DNA of 64,000 nt from Sphingomonadales bacterium 28-55-16 (GCA_002278855.1 NCGG01000004.1:50243-114242), one strand, 5' to 3'. Positions 16,276 to 28,377 are shown, counted from the stretch's first letter. Translations and numbers: made by a program. The notes: a model not told the origin generated them from the sequence alone.

Positions 16276-18828
16276 ATGAGTGATGATACCAATAATAAGC
16301 CGACTTTGACGCGCAAGCCGCTCACTTTGAGCCGCTCGCTGGAGTCGGGCGAAGTCAAACAGACCTTTAGCCACGGCCGCACCAACAAGGTTGTGGTAGA
16401 GGTGAAGCGCAAGCGTCTTGTCGGTAAGCCGGGTTACGCACCTGAGCCGGAAGCTGCTGCACCGCCGCCACCGCCACCGCCACCGCCACCGCCCGCTGCG
16501 GCGCCTGTTGCGGCAGCACCAGCGCCCGCGCCTGTGCAGCCAGCGCCACGTCCAACCGGGAATGACATGCTCAGCCGTCAAGAGCGTCAGGCAAAGTTGT
16601 TGCGTGAAGCTGAAGAAGCCCGGCTTTCGATGCTTGAGGAAAGCAGTCGGCGCGAAACTGAACAACGCGCCCAGCGCGCTGAAGAAGAGCGCCAGCGTGC
16701 CCAAGCAAATCGTGAGGAAGCCGCTGCAGCGCCGCCTCCGCCGGTTGCTGAAGCAGTTGTTCCGGCCGTAACGGCGCCGGTCGAAACAGTCGCGGAAGAA
16801 GCGAATACCGATGGAGCCGCCCCGGCACCACGTCGCTTTACACCGGTTGAGGCGCCAAAGCGTCCTGAACGTGAGCGTGAGGAAGTTAAAAAAGCGCCGC
16901 ACCGTCCAACGCGTGGTGCAGCGGATGATCGCCGCCAATCGGGCAAACTTACCGTTACCCGTGCGCTTGAAGGTGACGATGGCGCGCGTGCACGTTCACT
17001 TGCCGCGCTAAAGCGTGCCCGTGAAAAAGAAAAACGTTCGCATGGCGGCGGCAACCGTCAGGTCCAGGTTAAACAAACCCGCGATGTGGTCGTGCCTGAA
17101 ACCATCACGGTGCAAGAACTTGCCAACCGTATGGCGGAAAAGGGCAGCGATCTTGTCAAAGCTTTGTTCAAGATGGGCATGCCCGTCACGATCAACGAAA
17201 CTATCGACCAAGATACCGCGGAATTGCTGGTCGAAGAGTTTGGCCACAACATCACGCGCGTTTCAGATTCCGACGTCGATATCGTCAATGACGAAGACGT
17301 TGACGCAACGGAAACAATGAAGTCACGTCCTCCGGTTGTGACGGTTATGGGGCATGTCGACCATGGCAAGACATCGCTTTTAGATGCCTTGCGCGGTGCG
17401 AATGTTGTATCCGGCGAAGCTGGCGGAATTACGCAGCATATTGGCGCCTATCAAGTGAAGGCAAAGGATGGTTCGGTCATCACTTTCCTCGACACCCCAG
17501 GTCACGAAGCATTCACGCAAATGCGTCAGCGCGGTGCTTCGGTCACGGATATCGTAATCCTTGTTGTCGCGGCCGATGACGGCCTGATGCCGCAGACGAT
17601 TGAAGCCATTAAGCATGCTAAGGCTGCGAATGTGCCGATGATCGTTGCGATCAACAAGGTCGATAAGGAAGGCGCAAATCCACAAAAGGTGCGCGAGCGT
17701 TTGCTCGAGCATGAAGTTGTTGTGGAAGCTATGGGCGGTGAAGTGCAGGACGTAGAGGTTTCAGCGCTGAAGAAAACCGGACTGGATACATTGCTTGAAA
17801 AGCTGGCGTTGCAGGCCGAAGTCATGGAACTGAAGGCGAACCCTGATCGTGCGGCCGAAGCTGTTGTGGTTGAGGCGCAATTGGACAAGGGTCGCGGCGC
17901 CGTTGCGACTGTGCTCGTGAAACGCGGTACATTGAAGCGCGGCGACATTTTCGTTGTTGGCGCACAAAGCGGAAAAGTCCGCGCTCTGGTGAACGACAAA
18001 GGGCAGCAGGTTTCAGAGGCGGGCCCAGCGACCCCGGTCGAAGTGCTCGGCCTTACCGGAGTTCCATCGGCAGGTGACGTTCTGACCGTTGTTGAAAACG
18101 AGGCCCGTGCCCGCGAAGTCGCATTGTACCGTAAGGAGCAGTCGACCAAGGTTCGTACCGCGCAAGTCACACCAAATCTTGAAAACCTGTTTGATAACCT
18201 CTCCGCCACGCGTGCGATGGAATATCCGGTGGTGATCAAGGGCGATGTGCAAGGTTCGGTCGAAGCGATCGTTACTGCGCTTAACAATATATCGACCGAC
18301 GATATCAAGGTCCGCGTATTGCTCGCAGGCGTTGGTGGTATCACCGAGTCCGACATGTTGTTGGCAGCAGCCTCGAATGCGCCGTTGATTGGGTTTAACG
18401 TTCGTCCCAATGCCAAGGCCGCGGCCTTGGCCAAGCGTGACCGTGTCCGCCTGAAATATTTCGACGTGATTTACCACCTGACCGCCGACATCGCGAAAGA
18501 GATGGCGGGCGAATTGGGGCCGGAAATCATCGAAACCGTTGTTGGACGCGCGGAAGTCAAGGATGTGTTCAAGTCGGGCAAGCGCGACAAGGCCGCTGGT
18601 TTGTTGGTTACCGAAGGGATCATCAAGAAAGGCCTGCACGCCCGTCTTACCCGCGAAGACGTTATTGTTTCCAAAACGACAATCGCGTCGCTTCGCCGTT
18701 TCAAGGACAATATCGACGAAGTCCGTGCTGGCCTCGAATGCGGTGTTGTCTTGGCGGACACCAACGATGTCAAGGCAGGCGATATGCTTGAAGTCTTTGA
18801 GATCGAGGAGCGTGAACGGACGTTGTGA
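16276..18828 (+). CDS. infB: Translation initiation factor IF-2
   Basis: 850 residues. After an IF2-associated N-terminus comes a low-complexity region (about 55-200) with a run of 11 prolines and Ala/Pro and Arg/Glu-rich coiled-coil segments. The IF2_N helical domain follows at about 270-320, then the GTPase domain with GHVDHGKTS (from about 359), DTPGHEAF and NKVD, and domains II-IV to the end. IF-2 brings initiator tRNA to the 30S subunit. It is the centre of the rimP-pnp operon; rbfA follows after 29 nt. Confidence 0.98.
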   Translation: MSDDTNNKPTLTRKPLTLSRSLESGEVKQTFSHGRTNKVVVEVKRKRLVGKPGYAPEPEAAAPPPPPPPPPPPAAAPVAAAPAPAPVQPAPRPTGNDMLSRQERQAKLLREAEEARLSMLEESSRRETEQRAQRAEEERQRAQANREEAAAAPPPPVAEAVVPAVTAPVETVAEEANTDGAAPAPRRFTPVEAPKRPEREREEVKKAPHRPTRGAADDRRQSGKLTVTRALEGDDGARARSLAALKRAREKEKRSHGGGNRQVQVKQTRDVVVPETITVQELANRMAEKGSDLVKALFKMGMPVTINETIDQDTAELLVEEFGHNITRVSDSDVDIVNDEDVDATETMKSRPPVVTVMGHVDHGKTSLLDALRGANVVSGEAGGITQHIGAYQVKAKDGSVITFLDTPGHEAFTQMRQRGASVTDIVILVVAADDGLMPQTIEAIKHAKAANVPMIVAINKVDKEGANPQKVRERLLEHEVVVEAMGGEVQDVEVSALKKTGLDTLLEKLALQAEVMELKANPDRAAEAVVVEAQLDKGRGAVATVLVKRGTLKRGDIFVVGAQSGKVRALVNDKGQQVSEAGPATPVEVLGLTGVPSAGDVLTVVENEARAREVALYRKEQSTKVRTAQVTPNLENLFDNLSATRAMEYPVVIKGDVQGSVEAIVTALNNISTDDIKVRVLLAGVGGITESDMLLAAASNAPLIGFNVRPNAKAAALAKRDRVRLKYFDVIYHLTADIAKEMAGELGPEIIETVVGRAEVKDVFKSGKRDKAAGLLVTEGIIKKGLHARLTREDVIVSKTTIASLRRFKDNIDEVRAGLECGVVLADTNDVKAGDMLEVFEIEERERTL
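16462..16494 (+). repeat. CCN triplet tract encoding 11 consecutive prolines in IF-2
   Basis: Eleven successive proline codons (CCG and CCA alternating, ending CCC) at about residues 63-73 of IF-2, followed by an Ala/Pro-rich linker. Such runs are unstable as triplet repeats and normally stall ribosomes unless elongation factor P acts. The count is read directly; the effect is general knowledge of EF-P. Confidence 0.9.
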
Positions 18829-18857
18829 TTTTAGCTCGGTCCTGAACGGGGAGTATC

Positions 18858-19277
18858 ATGGCTAAACATAACGACACTGGTCCTGAGGGCCGCTCGGTTC
18901 GCCTGCTGCGCGTAGGTGAGCAATTCCGGCATATATTGTCGGAACTGCTTGCACGTGGAGAGGTGCATGACGATGTCCTCAACAGCCATAGCGTGAGTGT
19001 AACGGAAGTGCGTATGTCGCCGGATCTGCGGCATGCGACTGCGTTCATTAAACCACTGTTGGGCGCCAATGAAGAAAAGGTGCTTAAGGCACTGCGGACC
19101 AACACCGCCTTTTTCCAAAAGGAAGTCGCGTCGCGCGTAAGCATGAAATATGCGGCAAAGCTGAAATTTTTGGCGGATGATAGCTTCGACCAAGCGACCC
19201 ATATCGAGGGCTTATTGGCGCAGCCCAAGGTGCAGCAAGATCTGACCGAAGGCGACGCCGGCGACGACGCAGAATAA
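18858..19277 (+). CDS. rbfA: Ribosome-binding factor A
   Basis: 139 residues with the RbfA KH-like fold: [17 protein letters not shown] at the start, [19 protein letters not shown] in the middle and [17 protein letters not shown] at the end. RbfA binds 30S precursors and helps 16S rRNA 5'-end maturation and cold growth. A ribosome-binding site GGGGAG lies upstream of the ATG. It overlaps the following thymidine kinase gene by one base, which places that gene inside the operon. Confidence 0.97.
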   Translation: MAKHNDTGPEGRSVRLLRVGEQFRHILSELLARGEVHDDVLNSHSVSVTEVRMSPDLRHATAFIKPLLGANEEKVLKALRTNTAFFQKEVASRVSMKYAAKLKFLADDSFDQATHIEGLLAQPKVQQDLTEGDAGDDAE

Positions 19278-19858
19278 TGGCGAAATTGTATTTCTATTAC
19301 GCGTCGATGAACGCAGGCAAATCGTCGACATTGTTGCAGGCAGCGTTCAATTATGGCGAGCGCGGCATGAAGGTCATGCTGTGGACCGCCGCGATTGATG
19401 ATCGCCCGGGTTTTGGCGCGATTAGCTCGCGGATTGGCTTGGCAGGAGATGCAAGCCGGTTTGAAAGCACAACCGACATCGAGAGCGCCGTTCTGGACGT
19501 GCACGTGGAAACGCCTTTGGCCTGCGTGCTGATTGATGAGGCCCAGTTTTTGACCAAAGAACAGGTTTGGCAAGCTGCGAGCCTTGCCGACAAGGCTGGA
19601 ATTCCCGTGGTGTGCTACGGACTGCGCACCGATTTTCAAGGTGAGCTGTTTCCGGGCTCGGCGGCTCTTCTCGGCATTGCCGATAATTTGGTCGAGTTGA
19701 AAGGCGTCTGTGATTGCGGTCGTAAAGCGACAATGAACTTACGCGTTGATGAATTTGGTAAGGCTGTAGTTGATGGCGCGCAAACCGAAATTGGCGGTGA
19801 TGATCGTTACATCGCAATGTGCCGCAAACATTTTAATGAGGCGCGGGCAGGGCGATAG
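19277..19858 (+). CDS. tdk: Thymidine kinase (class II)
   Basis: 193 residues. It phosphorylates thymidine to dTMP for pyrimidine salvage. P-loop SMNAGKSS at about 10-17, Walker B LIDEAQFL near 79-86, the lasso region and a zinc site built by CDCGRKA and the late CRKHF support the class II enzyme. Its ATG overlaps the rbfA stop by one base and truB follows after 6 nt, so it is fully embedded in the ribosome/translation operon. Elsewhere tdk is usually unlinked to rbfA-truB, and the placement may be a lineage feature. Confidence 0.95.
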   Translation: MAKLYFYYASMNAGKSSTLLQAAFNYGERGMKVMLWTAAIDDRPGFGAISSRIGLAGDASRFESTTDIESAVLDVHVETPLACVLIDEAQFLTKEQVWQAASLADKAGIPVVCYGLRTDFQGELFPGSAALLGIADNLVELKGVCDCGRKATMNLRVDEFGKAVVDGAQTEIGGDDRYIAMCRKHFNEARAGR

Positions 19859-19864
19859 ATCGGC

Positions 19865-20767
19865 ATGCATGGCTGGATCATATTTGATAAACCGCTCGGC
19901 TTAGGTTCAACGCAGGCGGTTGCAGCCGTAAAGCGCAATTTGCGGAGCGCTGGTTTTGGTAAGGTGAAGGTCGGGCACGGGGGGACGCTTGATCCGCTCG
20001 CGACAGGGGTGTTGCCCATTGCTTTAGGTGAAGCGACCAAGCTTTGTGGCCGAATGCTCGACGCTTCTAAAGCCTATGACTTTACAATCAGCTTCGGGAC
20101 CGAAACCAGCGGGTTGGATGCCGAAGGCGACGTTGTCGCAACGTCAGATCATCGCCCGACGATGGAGGCGCTGGCCGCCATTCTGCCAAATTTCACTGGT
20201 CCGATAGAACAAATCCCGCCTGCATATTCGGCGATTAAGATCGATGGGAAGCGGGCTTATGACCGCGCCCGGGCAGGTGAGGTCATTGACATGAAGTCGC
20301 GCCGCGTGACGGTCCTTGGTATCTCGGTCCACCACAATGGCATAAGTGGACCGCTGAGCATGGTCACACTGACCGCGAACGTGTCTAAGGGCACATATAT
20401 TCGCAGCCTTGCCCGCGACATCGCGTATGCACTCGGTACAGTTGGTCATGTAACCATGTTACGGCGCACGCGTGCCGGGCCGTTTACCTTAGAAGGCGCG
20501 ATTTCGCTGGACAAACTCAATGCGTTCGGCCATGGACCCGCCCAAGAAGACATTATCTTGCCGATAGAGGCAGGGCTGGTCGACATCCCGGCTCTAGATC
20601 TCTCCCCGGAACAGGCAAGGGCAGTCCAACAGGGCCGCGTCTTGACCGGGATTGCCATGAAAGATGGGCTACATTGGGCGAGGGGCGCAGATTTGCGGCC
20701 TATTGCACTGGTGGAGAACATTGACGGGACATTGAAAACCGTCCGTGGCTTTAACCTTACTCCATGA
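19865..20767 (+). CDS. truB: tRNA pseudouridine(55) synthase
   Basis: 300 residues. It makes pseudouridine 55 in the T-loop of tRNAs. [15 protein letters not shown] holds the catalytic Asp43; [20 protein letters not shown] and the [17 protein letters not shown] segment are standard for TruB. A short C-terminal PUA-like region ends the protein. It is preceded by tdk at 6 nt and followed by rpsO at 16 nt in the same operon. Confidence 0.97.
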   Translation: MHGWIIFDKPLGLGSTQAVAAVKRNLRSAGFGKVKVGHGGTLDPLATGVLPIALGEATKLCGRMLDASKAYDFTISFGTETSGLDAEGDVVATSDHRPTMEALAAILPNFTGPIEQIPPAYSAIKIDGKRAYDRARAGEVIDMKSRRVTVLGISVHHNGISGPLSMVTLTANVSKGTYIRSLARDIAYALGTVGHVTMLRRTRAGPFTLEGAISLDKLNAFGHGPAQEDIILPIEAGLVDIPALDLSPEQARAVQQGRVLTGIAMKDGLHWARGADLRPIALVENIDGTLKTVRGFNLTP

Positions 20768-20783
20768 TGTTCGAAGGAAAAAT

Positions 20784-21053
20784 ATGTCGATTACTGCAGA
20801 ACGTAAAGCCGAGGTCATCAAAGAGCACGCACGCGAGCCTAACGATACCGGATCACCAGAAGTGCAAGTGGCAATCCTGACTGACCGTATCAATGCCCTG
20901 ACTTCCCACTTCAAAGACCACCACAAGGACAATCATTCGCGTCGTGGTCTTCTTCAGATGGTCAACAAGCGTCGTTCGCTTCTCGATTATCTCAAAAAAA
21001 TTGATGGTGCGCGTTATGCCGCCCTCATTGCGAAGCTTGGTCTTCGTAAGTAA
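20784..21053 (+). CDS. rpsO: 30S ribosomal protein S15
   Basis: 89 residues from ATG 20784 ([20 protein letters not shown]), the family's exact usual length; an in-frame start 39 nt upstream lies inside truB and was rejected. [21 protein letters not shown] and [19 protein letters not shown] are the S15 signature. A ribosome-binding site GAAGGA precedes it. S15 binds the 16S rRNA central domain. A strong terminator follows 10 nt after the stop, and pnp is next, the same rpsO-pnp order as in E. coli. Confidence 0.98.
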   Translation: MSITAERKAEVIKEHAREPNDTGSPEVQVAILTDRINALTSHFKDHHKDNHSRRGLLQMVNKRRSLLDYLKKIDGARYAALIAKLGLRK

Positions 21054-21063
21054 ATTCACTCTC

Positions 21064-21085
21064 GGCCCGCCTCGGCGGGCCGTTT
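21064..21085 (+). terminator. Intrinsic terminator after rpsO
   Basis: GGCCCGCC and GGCGGGCC form an 8-bp perfect stem with a 2-nt TC between the arms (so a short-loop hairpin in practice) followed by GTTT. It lies just after rpsO and would end or attenuate the rimP-rpsO transcript before pnp. Confidence 0.75.
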
Positions 21086-21214
21086 GCGTATTGCGTCTCT
21101 AGAATATTACTCAGGTACGCATGAAAAGGGCATTTCAGCAATGAGGCTGGACTGTCATCGGGGCTCGAAAATGCCCCATCCGCGGCGGATCGGTATTTCC
21201 GCAACTCAAGAGGC

Positions 21215-21238
21215 CCCGCATTGCATTGGGCATGCGGG
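21215..21238 (+). promoter_or_regulatory. Hairpin in the pnp leader
   Basis: CCCGCAT and ATGCGGG form a 7-bp stem just 14 nt before the pnp ATG, and a second, shorter pairing (GGGGC/GCCCC near 21159-21176) lies upstream. In E. coli a leader stem-loop cut by RNase III controls pnp autogenously; the same role here is a guess from position only. Confidence 0.35.
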
Positions 21239-21252
21239 TCAAAGGAAAATCT

Positions 21253-23577
21253 ATGTTTAATACGAAAACTGTATCAATCGAGTGGGGCGGACAAACCCTG
21301 ACACTCGAAACGGGCAAAGTTGCCCGTCAAGCTGACGGCGCTGTTATGGCGTCGCTTGGCGAAACTGTTGTGCTTTGCGCGGTTACCGCTGCAAAGTCAG
21401 TGAAGGATGGCCAGGATTTCTTCCCGCTGACCGTTCACTATCAAGAAAAATATTCCGCAGCTGGCCGTATTCCGGGTGGCTTTTTTAAGCGTGAACGCGG
21501 TGCGACCGAAAAAGAGACGCTGGTTTCGCGTTTGATTGACCGTCCACTTCGTCCTTTGTTCCCAGAAGGTTTCTACAACGAAATCAATGCGATCGCGCAA
21601 GTTCTTAGCTATGATGGCGAGAATGAGCCTGACATTTTGGCACTTGTTGCCGCGTCGGCCGCAATGACTATTTCGGGCGTGCCTTTCATGGGGCCAATCG
21701 GCGCAGCGCGCGTTGGTTACCTGAATGGCGAGTATATTCTGAACCCAACCGACGAACAGGTTGCCGAGGGTGACCTCGATCTGGTCGTTGCCGCAACTTA
21801 TGACGCGGTGATGATGGTTGAATCCGAAGCCAATGAGCTTTCGGAAGAAATCATGCTCGGCGCCGTCCTTTTTGCGCATGACGCGTGTAAGGAAGTCGTT
21901 AAGGCAATCGTAAAGCTTGCTGAGCAAGCTGCGAAGGAGCCTTGGGCAATGGCAGAGCAGGCTGATCTTTCAGCTGCTAAGGACAAGCTCAAGAAGCTGA
22001 TCGGCAAGGATATTGCGGCGGCGTACAAGCTCACTGATAAGTCAGCGCGTTCGAACGCACTCAATGTTGCCCGCGCGGCAGCGAAGGAAGCGTTCACCGA
22101 TGCAAGCGCGCAGGACCAAATGGCTGCGGGCAAGCTTATGAAGAAGCTGGAAGCCGAAATCGTGCGCGGCGCAATCCTCAAGGACGGCACACGCATCGAC
22201 GGACGCAGCACATCGCAAATCCGTCCGATTTTGGCTGAAACGCATTTCTTGCCACGTTCACACGGTTCGGCGCTGTTCACGCGTGGTGAAACACAGACCA
22301 TCGCGACCTGCACCTTGGGCACCAAGGACGCAGAGCAGATGATCGACGGTCTTGGTGGCCTGCACTATGAAAACTTCATGCTGCATTACAACTTCCCCCC
22401 ATATAGCGTTGGTGAAGTTGGACGCTTTGGTGCACCAAGCCGCCGTGACATCGGCCATGGCAAGCTTGCATGGCGCGCGCTGCACGCTGTGTTGCCGACC
22501 AAGGATGAGTTTCCCTACACAATCCGCATCACCAGCGACATTACCGAATCCAACGGTTCGTCATCGATGGCGTCGGTTTGCGGCGGAAGCCTTGCAATGA
22601 TGGACGCTGGCGTTCCTATCAAACGTCCTGTTTCCGGTATCGCAATGGGCTTGATCCTTGAAGGCAAGGATTACGCAATTCTTTCCGATATCTTGGGTGA
22701 TGAAGATCATCTCGGCGACATGGATTTCAAGGTAGCTGGAACGTCCGAAGGCATCACCACGATGCAGATGGATATCAAGATTGCCGGTATTACCCGCGAA
22801 ATCTTTGAAGCTGCATTGAACCAAGCCAAGGAAGGCCGCGCGCATATCCTCGGTGAGATGGCCAAGGCACTGGGCGAAGCCCGCGGTGAATTGTCCGCGC
22901 ATGCTCCACGTATCGAAACGATGCAGATCGACAAAGCGAAGATCCGCGACATCATCGGTACTGGCGGTAAGGTCATTCGTGAAATCGTGGCTACAACAGG
23001 CGCGAAAGTCGATATCGATGACGAAGGTCTTATCAAGATTTCGTCGTCCGACATCGCGCAGATCGAAGCGGCACGTAAGTGGATTTCCGGCATCGTTGAA
23101 GAAGCAGAAGTCGGCAAGGTCTATGACGGCAAGGTCGTCAACTTGGTTGATTTCGGCGCATTCGTGAACTTCATGGGTGGCAAGGACGGTCTCGTCCACG
23201 TCAGCGAAATGCGCAATGAGCGCGTCGAGAAGGTTACGGACGTCGTCAGCGAAGGCATGGACGTGAAGGTCAAGGTTCTTGAAATCGATCCACGCGGCAA
23301 GGTTCGCTTGTCGATGCGCGTTGTTGATCAGGAAACCGGCGAAGAGCTGGAAGACACACGCCCGCCGCGCGAAAAGACCGAGCGCAGCGACCGTGGACCC
23401 CGTCGTGAAGGCGGCGGTGGCGGACGCGGTGAAGGCCGTGGCGATCGCGGACCACGTCGTGATGGCGGTGGACGTGGTGAAGGCCGCGGCGACCGTGGTC
23501 CACGCCAAGAGCGTTCAGAAGGCGAAAACAAGGGCGGGGGCGATCCTGACCATGTCCCAGCTTTCTTGAAAGACTAA
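21253..23577 (+). CDS. pnp: Polyribonucleotide nucleotidyltransferase (PNPase)
   Basis: 774 residues from ATG 21253 ([20 protein letters not shown]), chosen by family N-terminus and the AAAGGAAA site upstream. Two RNase PH domains with an intervening helical part, then KH (about 555-615, [15 protein letters not shown]) and S1 (about 623-695, [21 protein letters not shown]). The last 70 or so residues are an Arg/Gly-rich tail with near-repeats of [12 protein letters not shown]. PNPase degrades RNA 3' to 5' with phosphate and is part of the degradosome. It is followed by its own terminator. Confidence 0.98.
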   Translation: MFNTKTVSIEWGGQTLTLETGKVARQADGAVMASLGETVVLCAVTAAKSVKDGQDFFPLTVHYQEKYSAAGRIPGGFFKRERGATEKETLVSRLIDRPLRPLFPEGFYNEINAIAQVLSYDGENEPDILALVAASAAMTISGVPFMGPIGAARVGYLNGEYILNPTDEQVAEGDLDLVVAATYDAVMMVESEANELSEEIMLGAVLFAHDACKEVVKAIVKLAEQAAKEPWAMAEQADLSAAKDKLKKLIGKDIAAAYKLTDKSARSNALNVARAAAKEAFTDASAQDQMAAGKLMKKLEAEIVRGAILKDGTRIDGRSTSQIRPILAETHFLPRSHGSALFTRGETQTIATCTLGTKDAEQMIDGLGGLHYENFMLHYNFPPYSVGEVGRFGAPSRRDIGHGKLAWRALHAVLPTKDEFPYTIRITSDITESNGSSSMASVCGGSLAMMDAGVPIKRPVSGIAMGLILEGKDYAILSDILGDEDHLGDMDFKVAGTSEGITTMQMDIKIAGITREIFEAALNQAKEGRAHILGEMAKALGEARGELSAHAPRIETMQIDKAKIRDIIGTGGKVIREIVATTGAKVDIDDEGLIKISSSDIAQIEAARKWISGIVEEAEVGKVYDGKVVNLVDFGAFVNFMGGKDGLVHVSEMRNERVEKVTDVVSEGMDVKVKVLEIDPRGKVRLSMRVVDQETGEELEDTRPPREKTERSDRGPRREGGGGGRGEGRGDRGPRRDGGGRGEGRGDRGPRQERSEGENKGGGDPDHVPAFLKD
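23389..23511 (+). repeat. RG-rich coding repeat in the PNPase tail
   Basis: The coding sequence for the C-terminal tail holds near-tandem units encoding DRGPRR plus glycine-rich spacer and [14 protein letters not shown]-rich tails usually bind RNA or drive protein assembly. In alphaproteobacteria the end of PNPase can contact RNase E; that this tail does so is inference. Confidence 0.7.
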
Positions 23578-23640
23578 GCCTCGCGCTTGTGCCGGCGCAC
23601 TTTCGCCGACACAAAATATCCTGCAAAAGGATGGAGAGGA

Positions 23641-23669
23641 AAAGGGGCGGCTTCGGCGGCCCCTTTTTT
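23641..23669 (+). terminator. Intrinsic terminator after pnp
   Basis: AAAGGGGC pairs with GCCCCTTT around a GC-rich loop containing TTCG, directly followed by a run of T. It sits about 60 nt past the pnp stop. Confidence 0.8.
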
Positions 23670-23792
23670 CGTATCTGATCTGCGAACAGTTCATCGCCGA
23701 TACAGGAAATTTCCGCCACAGATCTGCGGTCTTTATGCGCGTTGCCAAGCAAAAGGCTTGGCGGGGCGGACAAGATTATCTAGGGAACATTC

Positions 23793-24587
23793 ATGAACAA
23801 AAAATTCCTTGTACCCGTGGCGGTATTGGCCGCATCTTCGTTGCTTTCCGGTTGTGCTGCACTCGGTCTGGGTGGAGGTGGCGCCAAGCCCGGCAGCAAC
23901 ACCCGTTATGTCGCGCGTGACGTTAATACGCTGTATGCTGCGGCGAAGGACAAGCTTGATAAAAAGCAATATGAAGTTGCAGCGGCTTTGTTTGATGAGG
24001 TTGAGCGTCAGCACCCTTATTCACCTTGGGCACGCCGCGCGCAGTTGATGAGCGCGTTCAGTTACTACATGGCACAAAAATATAATGAGTCGATTCAATC
24101 GTCGCGTCGTTTTCTGTCGATTCACCCCGGCAATAAAGACGCGTCATACGCTTATTATCTGATCGCTTTGTCTTATTATGAACAGATCAGCGATGTGACC
24201 CGTGACCAGAAGATCTCCGAGCAGGCACTGGCAGCGCTTGGTGAAGTGCAGCGTCGTTATCCAACTTCGCGTTATGCGTCCGACGCCACCTTGAAGATTG
24301 ATCTTGTGCGTGATCATTTGGCGGGCAAGGAAATGGAAATTGGTCGTTTCTATCAGCGGCGTGCGCTTTGGCTCGCGTCATCGTTGCGTTTCCGCGAGGT
24401 GGTCGACAAATATGACACCACCACGCATGCGCCCGAAGCGTTGTATCGCTTGACGGAGAGCTATCTTGCGATGGGTGTACCCGAAGAAGCCAAAAAGGCT
24501 GCTGCAGTTCTAGGCGCCAATTATCCCGGCAGTGAGTGGTATGCCCGTGCTTATAACTTGATGCAGAAGAACGCGCCCGCCGCGTAA
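23793..24587 (+). CDS. bamD: Outer-membrane assembly lipoprotein BamD
   Basis: 264 residues. The N-terminus MNKKFLVPVAVLAASSLLSGC is a lipoprotein signal with lipobox LSGC (Cys21), followed by a glycine linker and a series of TPR helices: LYAAAKDKLDKKQYEVAAALF, EVERQHPYSPWARRAQLMSA and YYMAQKYNESIQSSRRFL are typical of BamD/ComL. BamD is an essential part of the BAM complex that inserts beta-barrels into the outer membrane. recN follows 4 nt later, and ligA after that, a conserved alphaproteobacterial order. Confidence 0.95.
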   Translation: MNKKFLVPVAVLAASSLLSGCAALGLGGGGAKPGSNTRYVARDVNTLYAAAKDKLDKKQYEVAAALFDEVERQHPYSPWARRAQLMSAFSYYMAQKYNESIQSSRRFLSIHPGNKDASYAYYLIALSYYEQISDVTRDQKISEQALAALGEVQRRYPTSRYASDATLKIDLVRDHLAGKEMEIGRFYQRRALWLASSLRFREVVDKYDTTTHAPEALYRLTESYLAMGVPEEAKKAAAVLGANYPGSEWYARAYNLMQKNAPAA

Positions 24588-24591
24588 TGCC

Positions 24592-26247
24592 ATGCTAACG
24601 GGGCTTTCGATCCGCGACGTCGTGCTGATCGAGGCACTGGACCTAGAATTTGCAGGCGGGCTTGGCGTGCTCACGGGTGAAACCGGGGCGGGTAAATCTA
24701 TATTGCTCGACGCGCTTGGCCTTGCGCTTGGTGCGCGCGCCGATAGTGGGCTTGTCAGATCTGGCGCTGAAAAGGCGCAGGTCACGGCCAGCTTTGAAGC
24801 GCCAGTGCATGTTGCCGCATTGCTTGCGGATAATGATATCGACATTGAAACGGATGAGCCCCTAATCATCCGTCGTTCCGTTAAGGCCGATGGCGGAAGC
24901 AAGGCGTTTATCAATGATCAGCCCTGCTCGGCGACGCTTTTGCGCGAAGTCGGCGCGGCATTGGTCGAAATTCATGGTCAGCATGATGATCGCGGAATGT
25001 TGAACGCACGCGGGCATCGTGGGTTGTTAGATGCCTTTGGCCGAAGCGATACCGCAACCGTCTCCGCCAATTTTGTGGCTTGGCAGGACGCTAAATCGCG
25101 GCTTGATATTGCCCGTGAGGCTTTGGAAAATGCCGCGCGTGACCGCGAATGGCTCGAACATTCTGTCGCAGAGCTGGCTGCTTTCCATCCGCAAGTGGGC
25201 GAGGAAGAGCAGCTTGCCGGTGAACGCTCGGACATGCAAAAGGGCGAACGCATTGCTGAAGACTTGAAAACGGTGCTCGAAAGCTTCGATGGCCCAAAAA
25301 GCGGCCTGTCGCTCATTCGCGGCGCAGCGCGTAAGCTTGACCGACTGGCGGATGCACACCCTTTGCTGGCCGAAGCGCTGACCGCATTGGACCGCGCTGT
25401 GATTGAGGCGAGCGAGGCCGAGGACAAGTTGAACGCCGCCGCGCGTTCGATTGAATATGAGCCGGCGCGGCTTGATGAGATTGAGGAGCGGCTGTTTGAG
25501 CTGCGTGCGCTGGCACGTAAACATAACATCGCCCCCGATGGTATCATCGCCTTGCAGGAACGTCTGACGGCGCAGCTGCAGTCCATTGAAGCAGGGGGAG
25601 AAGGACTTGCCCTGCTCGAGACTGAGGTAGCTGCCAAGCACAACGCCTATGTCCAATCCGCGACCGCATTGTCCGCTGCCCGGACGGCGTCTGCGGTGAA
25701 GTTGGATGCTGCCGTCAAAAACGAGCTTGCTCCGTTGAAGCTGGATGCCGCGCAGTTTCAAACGGCGGTCGAACAACTGCCTGAGGAGCGCTGGACCGCA
25801 TGGGGCATGGACCGCGTGGAATTTTTGATTTCGACCAATCCAGGCGCGCCCTTTGCGCCGCTTGCCAAGATCGCATCAGGCGGTGAGCTGTCGCGCTTCA
25901 TCCTCGCGCTGAAAGTTGCGCTGGCAGAAGAAGGTGGCGCTGCCACGATCATCTTCGACGAAATCGACAGGGGCGTCGGTGGCGCGGTTGCCGCTGCGAT
26001 TGGCGAACGCCTTGCGCGCTTGGCCACCCGCACACAATTATTGGCTGTCACCCATAGCCCGCAAGTCGCTGCTAGGGGGAAGGTGCATTATTTTATTGCC
26101 AAATCCAGCCAGGGTACTGTCACACGTACGGGCGTCAGCGTGCTGGATGCCGCAGCGCGTCGTCAGGAAATCGCGCGTATGCTCTCTGGGGCTGAGGTCA
26201 CGGATGAGGCCAGAGCGCAGGCGGTGCGTTTGTTGGAAATTGTTTAA
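24592..26247 (+). CDS. recN: DNA repair protein RecN
   Basis: 551 residues. An SMC-like ATPase used in double-strand break repair. Walker A GETGAGKS at residues 29-36, a long coiled-coil middle section (about 150-370), then ASGGELSRFILALKVAL (ABC signature) and ATIIFDEIDRGVGG (Walker B) near the C-terminus, with the TQLLAVTHSPQVAA switch His. Spacing of 4 nt from bamD implies co-transcription. No LexA box was sought successfully, because the gene has no intergenic upstream region of its own. Confidence 0.97.
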   Translation: MLTGLSIRDVVLIEALDLEFAGGLGVLTGETGAGKSILLDALGLALGARADSGLVRSGAEKAQVTASFEAPVHVAALLADNDIDIETDEPLIIRRSVKADGGSKAFINDQPCSATLLREVGAALVEIHGQHDDRGMLNARGHRGLLDAFGRSDTATVSANFVAWQDAKSRLDIAREALENAARDREWLEHSVAELAAFHPQVGEEEQLAGERSDMQKGERIAEDLKTVLESFDGPKSGLSLIRGAARKLDRLADAHPLLAEALTALDRAVIEASEAEDKLNAAARSIEYEPARLDEIEERLFELRALARKHNIAPDGIIALQERLTAQLQSIEAGGEGLALLETEVAAKHNAYVQSATALSAARTASAVKLDAAVKNELAPLKLDAAQFQTAVEQLPEERWTAWGMDRVEFLISTNPGAPFAPLAKIASGGELSRFILALKVALAEEGGAATIIFDEIDRGVGGAVAAAIGERLARLATRTQLLAVTHSPQVAARGKVHYFIAKSSQGTVTRTGVSVLDAAARRQEIARMLSGAEVTDEARAQAVRLLEIV

Positions 26248-28326
<2,079 letters not shown>

Positions 28327-28377
28327 ATCAAACGCGTTGTGGTTGCGGATAAGTGGTTCCAAGTGTAACCAGTTGTG

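Noticed and set aside
22561..23508. Minus-strand open frame of 315 codons antisense to pnp
   Set aside because: Mirror of the pnp KH/S1/RG-rich coding region; no start signal and no motif.
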